Shown here piece by piece: positions 9,601 through 16,353 of a stretch of 40,072 nucleotides of DNA (position 1 is the first letter of the stretch; every line of letters begins with the position of its first letter). The stretch is from IMG/VR virus record IMGVR_UViG_3300038417_000606, positions 1 through 40,072 of that record; one strand, given 5' to 3'. Both the position numbers and the translations under genes were made by a program. The notes under the pieces are model-generated. The model saw nothing but the letters and a program-made list of their open reading frames with translations. It was not told where the DNA came from and ran no database searches. This stretch comes from a virus.

Positions 9601-11346
9601 ACGCGCTTTTTGAACTTCGACCTTCACAGATTCCAGTTTTTTGCTTAATTCAGGCTGGTCCCGTTTGGCATCCTTTTGAGCAACTTGGAATTGATGTTTA
9701 TTTTCATCGACTATTCCGGCTTCATCTCCGTGCTTATAGAATGCAATACCATTCCGGATCTTCCCTAGCTTCACGTCATCAATGACAGCTCCCTCTCCAT
9801 TCTTGATCGACTTCCATACTTCATCACGGATAATCTTTACTGTGCCGGGCTTGAATAAATCTTCCTGAGTCAATCCTTCATTCAACTCCAATGAGAACTC
9901 TTCACCCTGAGCATTCTTAATCCTTGCATTTCCTTCTGCATCAAGAATTATCTGACCTCTGAATTGATCGATATCATTATTTTTTATGGTTTGTTTATTG
10001 CCGAACTGATCTCGAATATCAATATTTCCATCGTTCATTCCTACGATATTATACTGCTTGCCCTGATATGCAACATCGAATCCCTGGCCTTCGAAGTAAT
10101 AGTCATAGTCTTTCTTTTCCGGTCTCCATACCTTTTCAGCAGTTCCGCTGCGCAAGTTCCCAAGTGATGAAACGAACGATATGTCTTTTACAAACCTGAA
10201 TGGCGTTGCAATATCTCGAGTCCATCCATCTTTGGATTGCTCTTCCTGGAATTTCTGGTACTCGGGTAGAGATTCCTGATTCTTGATTATTGCCTGCTGT
10301 TCATCATAGTATTTATTTCGTGGGGTCTCAGGATGTAAATCATGCTCAAGAAGTTTTTGAGACTTTCTATTCTCCATTTCTTTATTCGCTGTTTGTTCTG
10401 GAGTTTCATTGGCAGCCCTAGGCTCAGTGCTTCGTGCAGGCTCATGAGATTCCTGATCGTATTCACTTGCTCTAATCGTTGTAGTTTTCCCATCCGGCTT
10501 TTTGACTGCGACAATATCATTACCATAATCGATAACCTTTGCTTTTTCTCCTCTGACAAATATCTCTTTGCCAATTCTGAAAAGGTTGCTGAATGTTCCC
10601 TTATTCTTCGTTCCTTCTTCATATTTCTTTCTTTCCTTACCTTTGCCCTCTTCTATCTGGGCTTTCTGTTTGGCTTCTTGGAGTTTAACCTTTTCGTCAA
10701 CACTTAACCATCTAAGCATACCGCTCTTTGCTCGAGTCAATTGACGTGTATCGTTAAGACCGAACCGCCTGATTTCACCTTCTGTATGTTCCTGGGCTGG
10801 AACAATCTGGGCTTTAAGACCGGCGAATGAGACATTCCACTTTGGTGCTCCCTGCTTGACCGCTGGCGCTGCGCCTACTAGCGACTTGTAAAGTCTTCCT
10901 CTATACTCGAGTGCTTGAAGCTCCTGGTCCACAAGTTCCCTATCGCTCTCGATCGGAAGAAGTGATTTCTTGAAGTATGGTTTCTTACCTTCTCCATTTT
11001 CGCATATTGCTATTTCGTCACCTAGTTCAATTACGATTCCCTTGTTGGTTTGAATTCCCTTCTTCAACCAGTTCGGGCTTACTTCCTGGATTTCTAGCTT
11101 CTGATTATACCGGTAGGTAATATTCGACTTCTGGAAATAGTAATCGTTTCCCATTCCCGTCTGAAGTGTGCCGGCATATTCAAGCTCTTGCTTATCTGAG
11201 AGAAGATATTCCTGGCCTTGATGGGTAAAGACTTCAAATTCTTTTGCGATAATAGGTATTTGATTGCTTGCGGTGGGTTCTTTTGAAAGGATTGATCCCC
11301 TAGGAATCATTCCATTCAAAGACTTTGCGAAGTAGAGAGCATTCAT
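3655..11346 (-). CDS. Giant phage polyvalent protein with ParB-like, ADP-ribosyltransferase and pyrophosphatase-like domains
   Basis: This is a single 2563-residue frame. Polyvalent proteins combine many effector and DNA-related domains and are thought to be packaged and injected with the genome. Visible parts, approximate residues: small SH3/KOW-like segments in the N-terminal third (for example GKEIFVRGEKAKVIDYGND, 260-300); a DdrB-like ParB domain near 745-900 with GNGRAGAVQGM; a Cys4 site CCGLCGHK...GSEC near 1595; another KOW-like segment near 1880 (WQEGDTVIHDSKKYSLGRFG); an ADP-ribosyltransferase-type domain near 2120-2310 (KVVYHGTPTGGF, AIYFTES, IFNPSQIKSA); an inorganic-pyrophosphatase-like polyvalent domain near 2340-2460 (DHLDVFLGDD); and a C-terminal coiled coil rich in Glu and Lys. 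It is unbroken and highly charged. Catalytic activity of each domain is inferred from family resemblance only. Confidence 0.85.
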   Translation of the reverse strand: MNALYFAKSLNGMIPRGSILSKEPTASNQIPIIAKEFEVFTHQGQEYLLSDKQELEYAGTLQTGMGNDYYFQKSNITYRYNQKLEIQEVSPNWLKKGIQTNKGIVIELGDEIAICENGEGKKPYFKKSLLPIESDRELVDQELQALEYRGRLYKSLVGAAPAVKQGAPKWNVSFAGLKAQIVPAQEHTEGEIRRFGLNDTRQLTRAKSGMLRWLSVDEKVKLQEAKQKAQIEEGKGKERKKYEEGTKNKGTFSNLFRIGKEIFVRGEKAKVIDYGNDIVAVKKPDGKTTTIRASEYDQESHEPARSTEPRAANETPEQTANKEMENRKSQKLLEHDLHPETPRNKYYDEQQAIIKNQESLPEYQKFQEEQSKDGWTRDIATPFRFVKDISFVSSLGNLRSGTAEKVWRPEKKDYDYYFEGQGFDVAYQGKQYNIVGMNDGNIDIRDQFGNKQTIKNNDIDQFRGQIILDAEGNARIKNAQGEEFSLELNEGLTQEDLFKPGTVKIIRDEVWKSIKNGEGAVIDDVKLGKIRNGIAFYKHGDEAGIVDENKHQFQVAQKDAKRDQPELSKKLESVKVEVQKARKKLDAKNEQVQDMETVKARVLHGNENVPYAKKVEGLEPEKYKDVFDQWLKDGGADMDEQLAGSYANPDEWKANVLSLAERMRVEDVKRASEVTALNDFAKTGVIIEPPKPREMNEYIETAKDILMSRRKDFLRSKQTEKDENAKFGWDEPAELPNEKEDAIVDDNVKIIRDSKNESYQVQYAFVPKKDIIASHSMTGEANKEHPTELQARERDKDEASNIQMRKIASEPNEELVEDNKDATRGAPVAYSKGGKTYIVQGNGRAGAVQGMEGAGKEKYFGMMLQKAKELGIPTDKVTDDMMLVRVMSPVHTYEDARKLGAFGQKSSALPMTEVEEARSFQNAQRLKFGLNLNLTGIGRRSITEKNVGNFIRNNPQVYQKILKLSGYDPIAVQYRPAEQAKVVNTALLAQLDKDFIRTVSRKGEDTHELVKVTAPIIADNQKDIADGAVPPNGDIQKFLKNSIEQYDSLSSATKNLLKVDKSGNIPFLETGEEGRKNPDSLISRMRQEAIEFGDKKSGNIFRNPLNVIGMIAYNQAMTPRDPDKKDQARELFALKMKRFADAMKTLKEKGEQGADIFAAQLSPEQQTAQQQEDIIKIAERVFLENKPYREENAEEMTAEEKEAGKQTYSAFNAYKKMKDVAKEFEFDLEHHKLRKSLLGYFFKSRIQKYHEEINNQFKKSTPAKSNSTDLRTGYNGLNSSEAPSSSRAAARQSEGQIKLIKENGIINPVRSLFKSLTNKYQSEIKKFKVDQGNLFGVQEEHHVGDKKTENGIEYTLLETTIGKPRWHTQAEIEAMKTEKKPEPKEDKYAKRRERDEAEQKKKPQTLKAMEELSARGFLTGDPEDAVKVLPANYRGALLRKYSDPFETNYKYDSEKQSAQEKFYDYWNEKFRSNIERLMKEAESKPTSHIPFKKLKLEAEKKEEAKPDTGKTKEQEEATAWEDVRKKNGIRKGSYDDHVGFNLYQMKSNRDEWSAVPIKSMTDDGEGHIMPEFDRKGIENFKEAPTIFKSGSDPDSMCCGLCGHKIKMAYPIKNDTKEWYLSVGSECVTNFGESKSGEELIRSKKLELGIALINETSELEKQFWNKYHKGGFSSHNFKLYEAVNKKRIAIKRNLEYKTEEKERDQYVLSIYSNRAELKKNLMRMKAELGIQQVTCEKAEVTSIEKSKWGHDEYAVRYKGDRLYNQPRFMTKGELDNRYTDWESKVTESSIRKSIFRFFKSQMDMFGTPKPKQQSAQLSWKSLGQEKPNHKYKRRERGKGGEWVYYYEDEKGQEFKGDAKGKPLPKHHDWQEGDTVIHDSKKYSLGRFGDNIATIISDKGEVKAVRIAELTHEADHQKNLVKQHEAKWDRLVAALEADLEQGEEKKEYQYADSKLELIRKISYAKEEREQRKGNQSSQNPALESKPQGSGEATIPEFKNTQDAIAFGDKATPEQAEELKRLQGEIKIEFRKLMNEKKNQEALDVAVKGQFYREALEAYEKEPGSSVSTSRLREKSPGTESGSVKSEPVSSGTGEAGSTPKDQTSTPEFKKWFGDSKVVDKDGKPKVVYHGTPTGGFTEFSETGKRDSGWAGKAIYFTESKSTAENFTARRLNDKEKGKKQVYETYLTAKNPLEISDVPILPEEKIRKALNEERSKNGKGEIEDSRWKGYWQGWQEELSKAKDNDILISKAFNEYFGDISKYAKNMGYDSIHGKMEGGTWAIFNPSQIKSAIGNKGTFDPETADITKSIFSNAREWFKQLIQARKDTDTNPTEAEKKAGNYAKGKVSLYGLTISIENPKGSIRRGKDHNGTPWECKLKHDYGYINGTTGKDKDHLDVFLGDDKDAKNVYIVNQVFPDTKKFDEHKILMLMSNKKEATEAYKSNYSDDADKRIDSMAEMTIEEFKKWIESGNHKVKAEEPASEEPLMKSIEAKKPEPPKIQNTEIVKEIVQQVLAEQKENANETKNEIISEIKKIEEEKKQSVPTKWVFKIQRNLEGLIQEITAEKK

Positions 11347-11492
11347 ATGATTTCTCTATTTTGGTATCATAGGCTTTATCCTTTACGTTATATGAGGGAA
11401 TATTTAAGAATATATATTTATTACAATGACCTTACTTTTACGTTCGGATTATCTTCTGCACTCGGTTCTGGTTGTGCGGTTTCATTACTCGT

Positions 11493-11828
11493 TTATTTCT
11501 CCCTTATCCATCCGAAACGTTTCATCTTGGATTCATCAAGAGATTCGATTTTGATATTATTCGCTATTGATATCATTAATAGCGAAGGATAAATTCCATG
11601 AAACTTTTCTCTTAATGTCACAATCTGATTAATTGGAAGTTCGGAGTCATTATATCTGAAAATTAATATATCTCCATCTTTCAATTTCAGTTTTTCTACT
11701 TTTAATCGAAGTATTATAAAAATTGTTTGTTTTTTGCACCAAGTCCATATTGCCATAAAGATTTTCACTAGGAATTCCACTCGTTTATAAATCCGTGGAC
11801 TCAGCTCGATGTTAGATGTGTTTTCCAT
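11493..11828 (-). CDS. Hypothetical protein
   Basis: This is a 111-residue basic protein with a central hydrophobic patch (VKIFMAIWTWCKKQTIFIIL, about 21-40) that could be a membrane anchor, followed by a beta-rich part (LKLKDGDILIFRYND). No family is recognised. It lies between the polyvalent gene and the small membrane-protein cluster, and its ATG overlaps the end of a possible 35-residue peptide gene. The 146 bases between its stop and the polyvalent start hold no other gene that I can support. Confidence 0.55.
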   Translation of the reverse strand: MENTSNIELSPRIYKRVEFLVKIFMAIWTWCKKQTIFIILRLKVEKLKLKDGDILIFRYNDSELPINQIVTLREKFHGIYPSLLMISIANNIKIESLDESKMKRFGWIREK

Positions 11829-11919
11829 GATTGTCCCCTTTGTTTATAATCCATATCATTTGAATACTTCCTACTGTTGCGATTGTTACAACTATTATTT
11901 TACAGATTAAGCTGAACAT
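11812..11919 (-). CDS. Possible 35-residue membrane peptide
   Basis: An ATG at 11919 opens a frame MFSLICKIIVVTIATVGSIQ followed by MIWIINKGDNHGKHI. It is mostly hydrophobic, consistent with one transmembrane helix. AAAGGA lies about 9 bases upstream, and the stop overlaps the start of the next gene. It is too short to judge by composition alone, but the spacing fits the other small membrane genes nearby. Confidence 0.4.
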   Translation of the reverse strand: MFSLICKIIVVTIATVGSIQMIWIINKGDNHGKHI

Positions 11920-12156
11920 TCTTATTGTTCCTTTGTCTGCTGGTTTCGTGTGTGCAAGTCATGTTTCTCATACCGTCTCAGGGTCGTGATTTCTTTCCTA
12001 TTAAAATCCTTCCACCGGCCTGCACACACAGGAAGCAATTTCATATTCTGGCAGCACTGAAAAGAAATGTAAAAATAAGGAATTTAGCTAACCACTAAAT
12101 ATTTGTGCTGGTTCTTAAAACAGAATTCTCCATTGCCCTCAGTTACCTATTATAAT
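11920..12156. other. Intergenic stretch
   Basis: No gene of usable length is supported here. One imperfect long-range pairing is visible: GTGTGTGCA at 11948-11956 and TGCACACAC at 12021-12029, separated by 64 bases. It could fold in RNA but has no U-tract, so I do not call a terminator. Confidence 0.4.
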
Positions 12157-12417
12157 TTATTGTTTCCTAAACTTTAAAGAATCGTTTAGAATCTGATTGA
12201 ATGTATTATATTGGACTTGGAGTGCTTTGTATCGTTGAAATAGCGGCTCCATTTCCATTTGATCCATCTGATATTTTAATCCGGCTTTAATATCTGCCGT
12301 TTTTTGCCAGACTACTGTTGTATCTTGTTTTGGTGTTTCCTTCTGCACCTTTTTATCTTCTGCCATCAATAGGGATACGAATACTATTAGCATCAATATT
12401 ATTATAATCCTTTTCAT
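12157..12417 (-). CDS. Small secreted or periplasmic protein
   Basis: This 86-residue protein has a clear signal sequence (MKRIIIILMLIVFVSLLMAE) with a plausible cleavage after the Ala at about 19, and then a charged helical region (KKVQKETPKQ... to LKFRKQ). There is no Cys near the cleavage site, so it is not a lipoprotein. A phage gene with this layout near head genes might take part in lysis or in the cell envelope, but no lysis motif is visible and the function is unknown. Confidence 0.65.
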   Translation of the reverse strand: MKRIIIILMLIVFVSLLMAEDKKVQKETPKQDTTVVWQKTADIKAGLKYQMDQMEMEPLFQRYKALQVQYNTFNQILNDSLKFRKQ

Positions 12418-12447
12418 TTTGTTACTCCTCTTTTTGTTTTCAGTTAT

Positions 12448-12540
12448 TTAATAAATTCGTTTAGGTCGTCTTGTTGTATACGCTAAAAAAGACAGTGATA
12501 TTCCAATTAATAAAAGTATTGCTACTATAAGCTTTTTCAT
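12448..12540 (-). CDS. 30-residue membrane peptide, coupled to the minor head gene
   Basis: The frame is MKKLIVAILLLIGISLSFLA followed by YTTRRPKRIY: a single hydrophobic helix with a basic tail, pointing to an inner-membrane peptide. Its ATG overlaps the TGA of the minor head gene as ATGA (12537-12540), a typical translational coupling that supports a real gene despite its length. Confidence 0.55.
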   Translation of the reverse strand: MKKLIVAILLLIGISLSFLAYTTRRPKRIY

Positions 12541-13661
12541 TTTATCACCCCATACTCTTTTAGCTTTTCCATCACTGGTTGAATCTTTGTTTCATAGAAT
12601 TGTTTCCAAGCTTTTTCATCCATTGCTTTCATCTTTACTTTTCCATCTCGGGTGACGAACATTGCATCAGGTATAAAGCGAGACCATGAACACCTACACG
12701 CAATATGTTGAGGACAACATGGTTTACTTAGTTCATGGCTCATTCTTGGAACCATTCCCTCTTCAACTCTCTTGTTCTTTGCTGAACTCAGGCCGTAATT
12801 ATCCTTGTATAACCATATTGTGTTCTCTGACAACCATGCCCTTCGTTTATATTCCTTGCTTCGCGGATCAAGTTCATCATACTTCATCTCTTCGTTTGTT
12901 ACTGATGTATAATAATAAACTTTTCCATCAATAAGCTTCCCGCAAGTATCGCATCTATCCGGCATGGATATTCCTATAACCCACTGACCGGGCTTCATCG
13001 AAGATAAATAGCCATTGTTGTAGGCATATGATGTTTCATAAATAGCTACGCGATTCCAGTTCCGATTAATTTCCTGAGTGCTATCGAAAAATTCTTCCTT
13101 CAGCTTCTTGACTAGTTCCCGCCGTGATCCCTGCTTGAGTATGTTATCCGCTGTCAAGCTCTGCACTCTATTTACTGTTGCATTCGTTGCGCTAACTAGA
13201 TGCTGGGCTGTATGACTCATTGCGGCATCCATTGCCTCTATTTGCCTTGTAGAGAGATTGTATTCTTTTGCTGCGCTTTTGATTGTGTCCGGCAAGCTGT
13301 TTAATTCAATTATCTTTGGCCGAACAATGAGAGAGGTTAACGTTTCCTGTCTTGCTTCTATGATATGACCTATTACGAAAGACCGAACAATGAATTGTTC
13401 CGCTATCGTTATCTTGCTCAGAGTTTGTTTCTTGATAAATTCATCTATCCGTTGCAGGTCTTTGATTGTTACTTGTTTTGCTGTCTTGTCCGGGAATTCC
13501 TTCTCTAAGAATTCTATCAGTTCATCATAGAGTTTATTCAGATCGAATTTTGAGTAGAGCATTCCTTCAAGCTTTTGGAGTTCGCTTATATGGTGCTGAT
13601 CTCCGGCTATCCGGATAATGGATTTTTCGAGAGGGAGAAGATGTAGGGGATTTTCTGTCAT
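12537..13661 (-). CDS. Minor head protein, SPP1 gp7/Mu F type
   Basis: This 374-residue protein looks like the phage head-morphogenesis family (SPP1 gp7, Mu gpF), which binds the portal and helps DNA exit or head assembly. The N-terminal 200 residues are helical. The family core follows: RNWNRVAIYETSYAYNNGYL (about 203-222), then a Cys-rich part CDTCGKLIDGKVYYY (about 236-250) and CCPQHIACRCSW near 315-326, which likely bind zinc. It lies downstream of the portal gene, with several small genes and a methyltransferase between them. The ATG at 13661 is overlapped by the preceding small gene (TAATG). Confidence 0.8.
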   Translation of the reverse strand: MTENPLHLLPLEKSIIRIAGDQHHISELQKLEGMLYSKFDLNKLYDELIEFLEKEFPDKTAKQVTIKDLQRIDEFIKKQTLSKITIAEQFIVRSFVIGHIIEARQETLTSLIVRPKIIELNSLPDTIKSAAKEYNLSTRQIEAMDAAMSHTAQHLVSATNATVNRVQSLTADNILKQGSRRELVKKLKEEFFDSTQEINRNWNRVAIYETSYAYNNGYLSSMKPGQWVIGISMPDRCDTCGKLIDGKVYYYTSVTNEEMKYDELDPRSKEYKRRAWLSENTIWLYKDNYGLSSAKNKRVEEGMVPRMSHELSKPCCPQHIACRCSWSRFIPDAMFVTRDGKVKMKAMDEKAWKQFYETKIQPVMEKLKEYGVIK

Positions 13662-13741
13662 TAGTGTTTATGTCTCATGCTATCTAATAGCATTACAATG
13701 ATAACAGTAAGTGTAAAGACTATTATGAACAATGCTTTCAT
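13661..13741 (-). CDS. 26-residue membrane peptide
   Basis: The frame is MKALFIIVFTLTVIIVMLLD followed by SMRHKH. Nearly all of it is one hydrophobic helix. Its start overlaps the preceding stop (ATGA) and its own stop overlaps the minor head start (TAATG), so it is precisely fitted between two genes. This spacing is the main evidence, since the peptide is too short for homology. Confidence 0.5.
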   Translation of the reverse strand: MKALFIIVFTLTVIIVMLLDSMRHKH

Positions 13742-13899
13742 GATGCAGGTCGATAATCAGCGGCCTTACGTTTTGTTTTATCCTGCCTTTGATATTCCAT
13801 TGCTTCAATCTGGTCATCCCATTGATGGACCGCCTGGAAGAATCGAAGTAACAGCCATACACCGATGAAATACCCAAGTAGTATAATTCCTAGCCACAT
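13738..13899 (-). CDS. 53-residue single-pass membrane protein
   Basis: MWLGIILLGYFIGVWLLLRF forms an N-terminal transmembrane helix, followed by a charged cytoplasmic-type tail (WDDQIEAMEYQRQDKTKRK). AGGAG lies 6 bases upstream of the ATG at 13899. It overlaps both neighbours by 1-4 bases. The form is like small holins or spanin-type subunits, but no defining motif is seen. Confidence 0.65.
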   Translation of the reverse strand: MWLGIILLGYFIGVWLLLRFFQAVHQWDDQIEAMEYQRQDKTKRKAADYRPAS

Positions 13900-13900
13900 A

Positions 13901-14053
13901 TTATTCTCCTTTTCTTATTTGTTTTTCAACTTCTCTGCTCATTGCTTCGCGTGATTCAGATTCTTTTATTTTCTTCTTGAGAACTGACTTAACAATAAGA
14001 AATGCAAGCGCTATAACAATCCATACTATCAACCAGGTTGTCAAGTTATCCAC
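13901..14053 (-). CDS. 50-residue single-pass membrane protein with GTG start
   Basis: The GTG at 14053 has AAGGA 8 bases upstream. The product has a transmembrane segment (LTTWLIVWIVIALAFLIV) and a highly charged helical tail (KKKIKESESREAMSREVEKQ), ending at a TAA just before the ribosome site and start of the next small gene. One helix plus a coiled tail is the shape of an inner-membrane spanin or accessory holin; this is an inference only. Confidence 0.6.
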   Translation of the reverse strand: MDNLTTWLIVWIVIALAFLIVKSVLKKKIKESESREAMSREVEKQIRKGE

Positions 14054-14065
14054 TGCTTGGATCCT

Positions 14066-14236
14066 TCAGTCTGTTTTGAAATCTTTTAGATAAATAGATT
14101 TCACTAAGTTTGTCATTGTATCTTCCGAGAATTCAGGATGTTCTAATACCATGCGATTCGTTATGGTTTCCATGTCTTCGCCATTATGTAGTCTCTGCCA
14201 TATTATCTCCGAGAGTTCGATTAATGTTGATGTCAT
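14066..14236 (-). CDS. 56-residue acidic soluble protein
   Basis: The frame begins MTSTLIELSEIIWQRLHNGE and ends YLKDFKTD. It is helical and soluble. The ATG at 14236 starts 13 bases after the preceding gene's stop; the ribosome site is weak, so coupling to the upstream gene is likely. No family is recognised. Confidence 0.5.
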   Translation of the reverse strand: MTSTLIELSEIIWQRLHNGEDMETITNRMVLEHPEFSEDTMTNLVKSIYLKDFKTD

Positions 14237-14249
14237 TTTAGGCACGTGA

Positions 14250-14960
14250 TTACTTTATTATATCGTACTTGAGTTCTATTCCCGCTTCTGGCCTGCTTGT
14301 TATCCTTGGATCGATATGCAATCGTTCATACATTGAGAACTTCATCTCTAGGATTGCATAGGCACTCTTTGGAAACATTACTCCCCCTCCTGCTGTGATT
14401 CCATCGAATGAAAAGAATCTTTCCTCCGACTTAAAGACTATTCCATTCAATATCGCGGAATTATCCGTACGTGTTAATGCAAAACTAAAGTTACTTGTAG
14501 TTCTTTCGAACTCATACGTTTTTACATATGGTAATTCCATGTATTTGAGATATGGATTCATTGTTAGAAATGAAACTTTGTTTTTCGTTAATGTCATACC
14601 AATAGGAAAGTCAAAAGGGAATATCTCCGGTAGTCTATCTTGGAATGTTCCGCTATCACTCGGCGCTGGTAGACTCGGCTTTATTCCTTCGATCGGCGGC
14701 TTTACGGGATTCGTTACTCCACCTCCTGTTGGTTGTTGAATCTGAGCAAGCTGTAATAATTTCCTGAGACCTGTTACCTCTGCTTTTGTATCCTCATATT
14801 GTTTTAATGCTTTTTGATATTCGGTCCTTGCTACCGTTCCTGTGTCAGCTACAATAACCGTATGTGGTACTGTTATTGTTTTACTTGGAATGAGAAAGTA
14901 TGTTATCAGTGCTGTAGCGATGATTGCGATAATTATTGTGCCGATATATTTCTTATCCAT
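14250..14960 (-). CDS. Membrane-anchored protein with coiled coil and beta-rich C-terminal domain
   Basis: This 236-residue protein begins with a transmembrane anchor (YIGTIIIAIIATALITYFLI, residues 5-24). A short coiled coil follows (EYQKALKQYEDTKAEVTGLRKLLQLA, about 47-72), then a Pro-rich linker (PVKPPIEGIKPSLPAPSD) and a C-terminal domain rich in aromatic and beta-forming residues to residue 236. This layout would place the C-terminal domain in the periplasm. It starts 8 bases inside the end of the preceding gene and has AAGGGGAAAG upstream. It may be an envelope-spanning or lysis-linked protein; the family is not recognised. Confidence 0.6.
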   Translation of the reverse strand: MDKKYIGTIIIAIIATALITYFLIPSKTITVPHTVIVADTGTVARTEYQKALKQYEDTKAEVTGLRKLLQLAQIQQPTGGGVTNPVKPPIEGIKPSLPAPSDSGTFQDRLPEIFPFDFPIGMTLTKNKVSFLTMNPYLKYMELPYVKTYEFERTTSNFSFALTRTDNSAILNGIVFKSEERFFSFDGITAGGGVMFPKSAYAILEMKFSMYERLHIDPRITSRPEAGIELKYDIIK

Positions 14961-15519
14961 TTTCTTTCCCCTTTTCTATTAATGTATTCATTTCCGTTAT
15001 AAATTCTGGTGTATCGTGCCATCGATAATATTTTATTCCTCCGTACTCTGCATTTGGAATATTAGCACGATGAATATATATTTTATAAGACTTTGTAGAT
15101 GCTTCAAGTATTTGTATTCCTAAAGACTTAACAAGTTCCAGCACACGATCAGGATGCATACTACCACAAAATGAACATACTTTGTCATCTCCAACTAAAT
15201 TCCAATGATCAAGATTTTCTTTTCTTTCCCAAGTACCTATTTGTTCCATCCTATCACGACAAGTCATTTTTTCTGGCAATTCAATCCTTGGAAGCCGACC
15301 GCTGATATTAATAATATTTCCAGCATAGCTTGTTCCCATAAATCCAAAGCTTTGCATACAACGTTTCAGGTTTTCTTGTAACCATTCATTCTCAGGATTG
15401 CTTTTTAGAATAGCCTCAACGAATTGTATCGCTGTTTGTCTTGGTAATTCCGCTTTAACATCTACGTTCCCAGATTTTATTTCTATTTTGATTGTTTCTC
15501 TCGGATCGGTGATTTCCAT
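14953..15519 (-). CDS. Phage hypothetical protein with a CxxC motif
   Basis: This 188-residue protein has a mixed N-terminal part and a C-terminal segment around VCSFCGSMHPDRVLELVKSL (about 123-142). That pattern is found in phage proteins next to head genes, and the two Cys plus nearby His may bind zinc. The C-terminal half ends with KYYRWHDTPEFITEMNTLIEK. It starts just downstream of a small gene at 15527 and overlaps the next gene by 8 bases. Function unknown. Confidence 0.65.
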   Translation of the reverse strand: MEITDPRETIKIEIKSGNVDVKAELPRQTAIQFVEAILKSNPENEWLQENLKRCMQSFGFMGTSYAGNIINISGRLPRIELPEKMTCRDRMEQIGTWERKENLDHWNLVGDDKVCSFCGSMHPDRVLELVKSLGIQILEASTKSYKIYIHRANIPNAEYGGIKYYRWHDTPEFITEMNTLIEKGKENG

Positions 15520-15526
15520 ATTAACC

Positions 15527-15799
15527 TCAATTCAGATGTGTAATAATCGGTTGAATGATCTGCATCTTTGCTTTGTATTCTTCCTCAATATTAGCTTTGT
15601 ATGCTGCAGCGATAGGAAGTATTCCACTTGGTTGCGCAAGGTTGCCGGTAATTTTAATTGCATCGAAGAATTCTTGTTGCTTCTCTGGGGTAGTGAATGA
15701 GAATATGAATATCGCTGGATTGAATTTGATTGAAATTATTACAAGATGCTTTGCCATAAAATCAATATGTTTGGGTTCTTCGGCCATACTATGATTCAT
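15527..15799 (-). CDS. Hypothetical protein
   Basis: This 90-residue protein has an alternating hydrophobic pattern (HIDFMAKHLVIISIKFNPAI) and a helical C-terminus (EEYKAKMQIIQPIITHLN). There is no signal peptide or known motif. The gene abuts its neighbours: the preceding gene ends one base before its start, and the next begins 8 bases after its stop. Confidence 0.5.
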   Translation of the reverse strand: MNHSMAEEPKHIDFMAKHLVIISIKFNPAIFIFSFTTPEKQQEFFDAIKITGNLAQPSGILPIAAAYKANIEEEYKAKMQIIQPIITHLN

Positions 15800-16039
15800 C
15801 TATGATTTTGTACTATCATATATTAAAAGATAATATATTTTAATATACCGTATTATAGATATTATTAAGCGTTTGATTTTCTTTATAATACCTAATTCCC
15901 TAGGGTGTATATCGAATGTCACGTTCGTTACTTTTAATGTTGTATTGTTTGATAAAATAAACATATCTCCCTTGTTTATACCTGTGTCACAGAAGTATGC
16001 AAACGGTACTTTGTATTCTTTATCCTTGAATTTCAGCAT
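15800..16039 (-). CDS. Hypothetical small protein with a hydrophobic C-terminus
   Basis: This 79-residue protein begins MLKFKDKEYKVPFAYFCDTG and has a basic, Ile/Tyr-rich C-terminal helix (KRLIISIIRYIKIYYLLIYD) that could bind membrane. It overlaps the preceding zinc-site gene by 7 bases. No family is recognised. Confidence 0.5.
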   Translation of the reverse strand: MLKFKDKEYKVPFAYFCDTGINKGDMFILSNNTTLKVTNVTFDIHPRELGIIKKIKRLIISIIRYIKIYYLLIYDSTKS

Positions 16040-16353
16040 TCTTCTTCTGTCTCCGGCGTTCTGTTATGATCTTCGAAGTGATGAGTACCTGAGGGCTGTT
16101 CCCATCCTTTTGTGCATTCTATGCATATATACTTCTCGCATCCATAGCAGAAATCTCTATCGGTTGTTTGATTATTGCAGAATATACAGTTTCCTTCCGG
16201 TTTTGGAGGGTTTAGAATATCGTAAGCGTCATAGATTAATATTTGTTTATCAATGTGTTCTAAGAGGTCTTCAGCGGTATATATTTCATTATCTTCACAG
16301 AACTTTGTGAATTCTGCTTCTCTTTCTGATCGTGTAAGTTCTTCTTTGGTCAT
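16033..16353 (-). CDS. Small Cys-rich zinc-binding protein
   Basis: This 106-residue protein has an acidic helical N-terminal half and a Cys-rich C-terminal half: CIFC, then CYGC, then CIEC, with later His residues. The spacing suggests a treble-clef or B-box-like two-site zinc fold. Its ATG overlaps the end of the cytosine methyltransferase gene by 4 bases (ATGA). The neighbour could hint at a DNA-related role, but this is not shown by the sequence. Confidence 0.6.
   Translation of the reverse strand: MTKEELTRSEREAEFTKFCEDNEIYTAEDLLEHIDKQILIYDAYDILNPPKPEGNCIFCNNQTTDRDFCYGCEKYICIECTKGWEQPSGTHHFEDHNRTPETEEEC

Noticed and set aside
3655-11346. Many plus-strand frames of 60-120 residues within the polyvalent gene
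   Set aside because: They mirror the strongly coded minus-strand gene, have hydrophobic or Ser-rich content typical of antisense frames and lack ribosome sites.
13680-13877. A 65-residue minus-strand frame
   Set aside because: Two small genes with ribosome sites or start-stop overlaps (13738-13899 and 13661-13741) occupy the same DNA in better frames.
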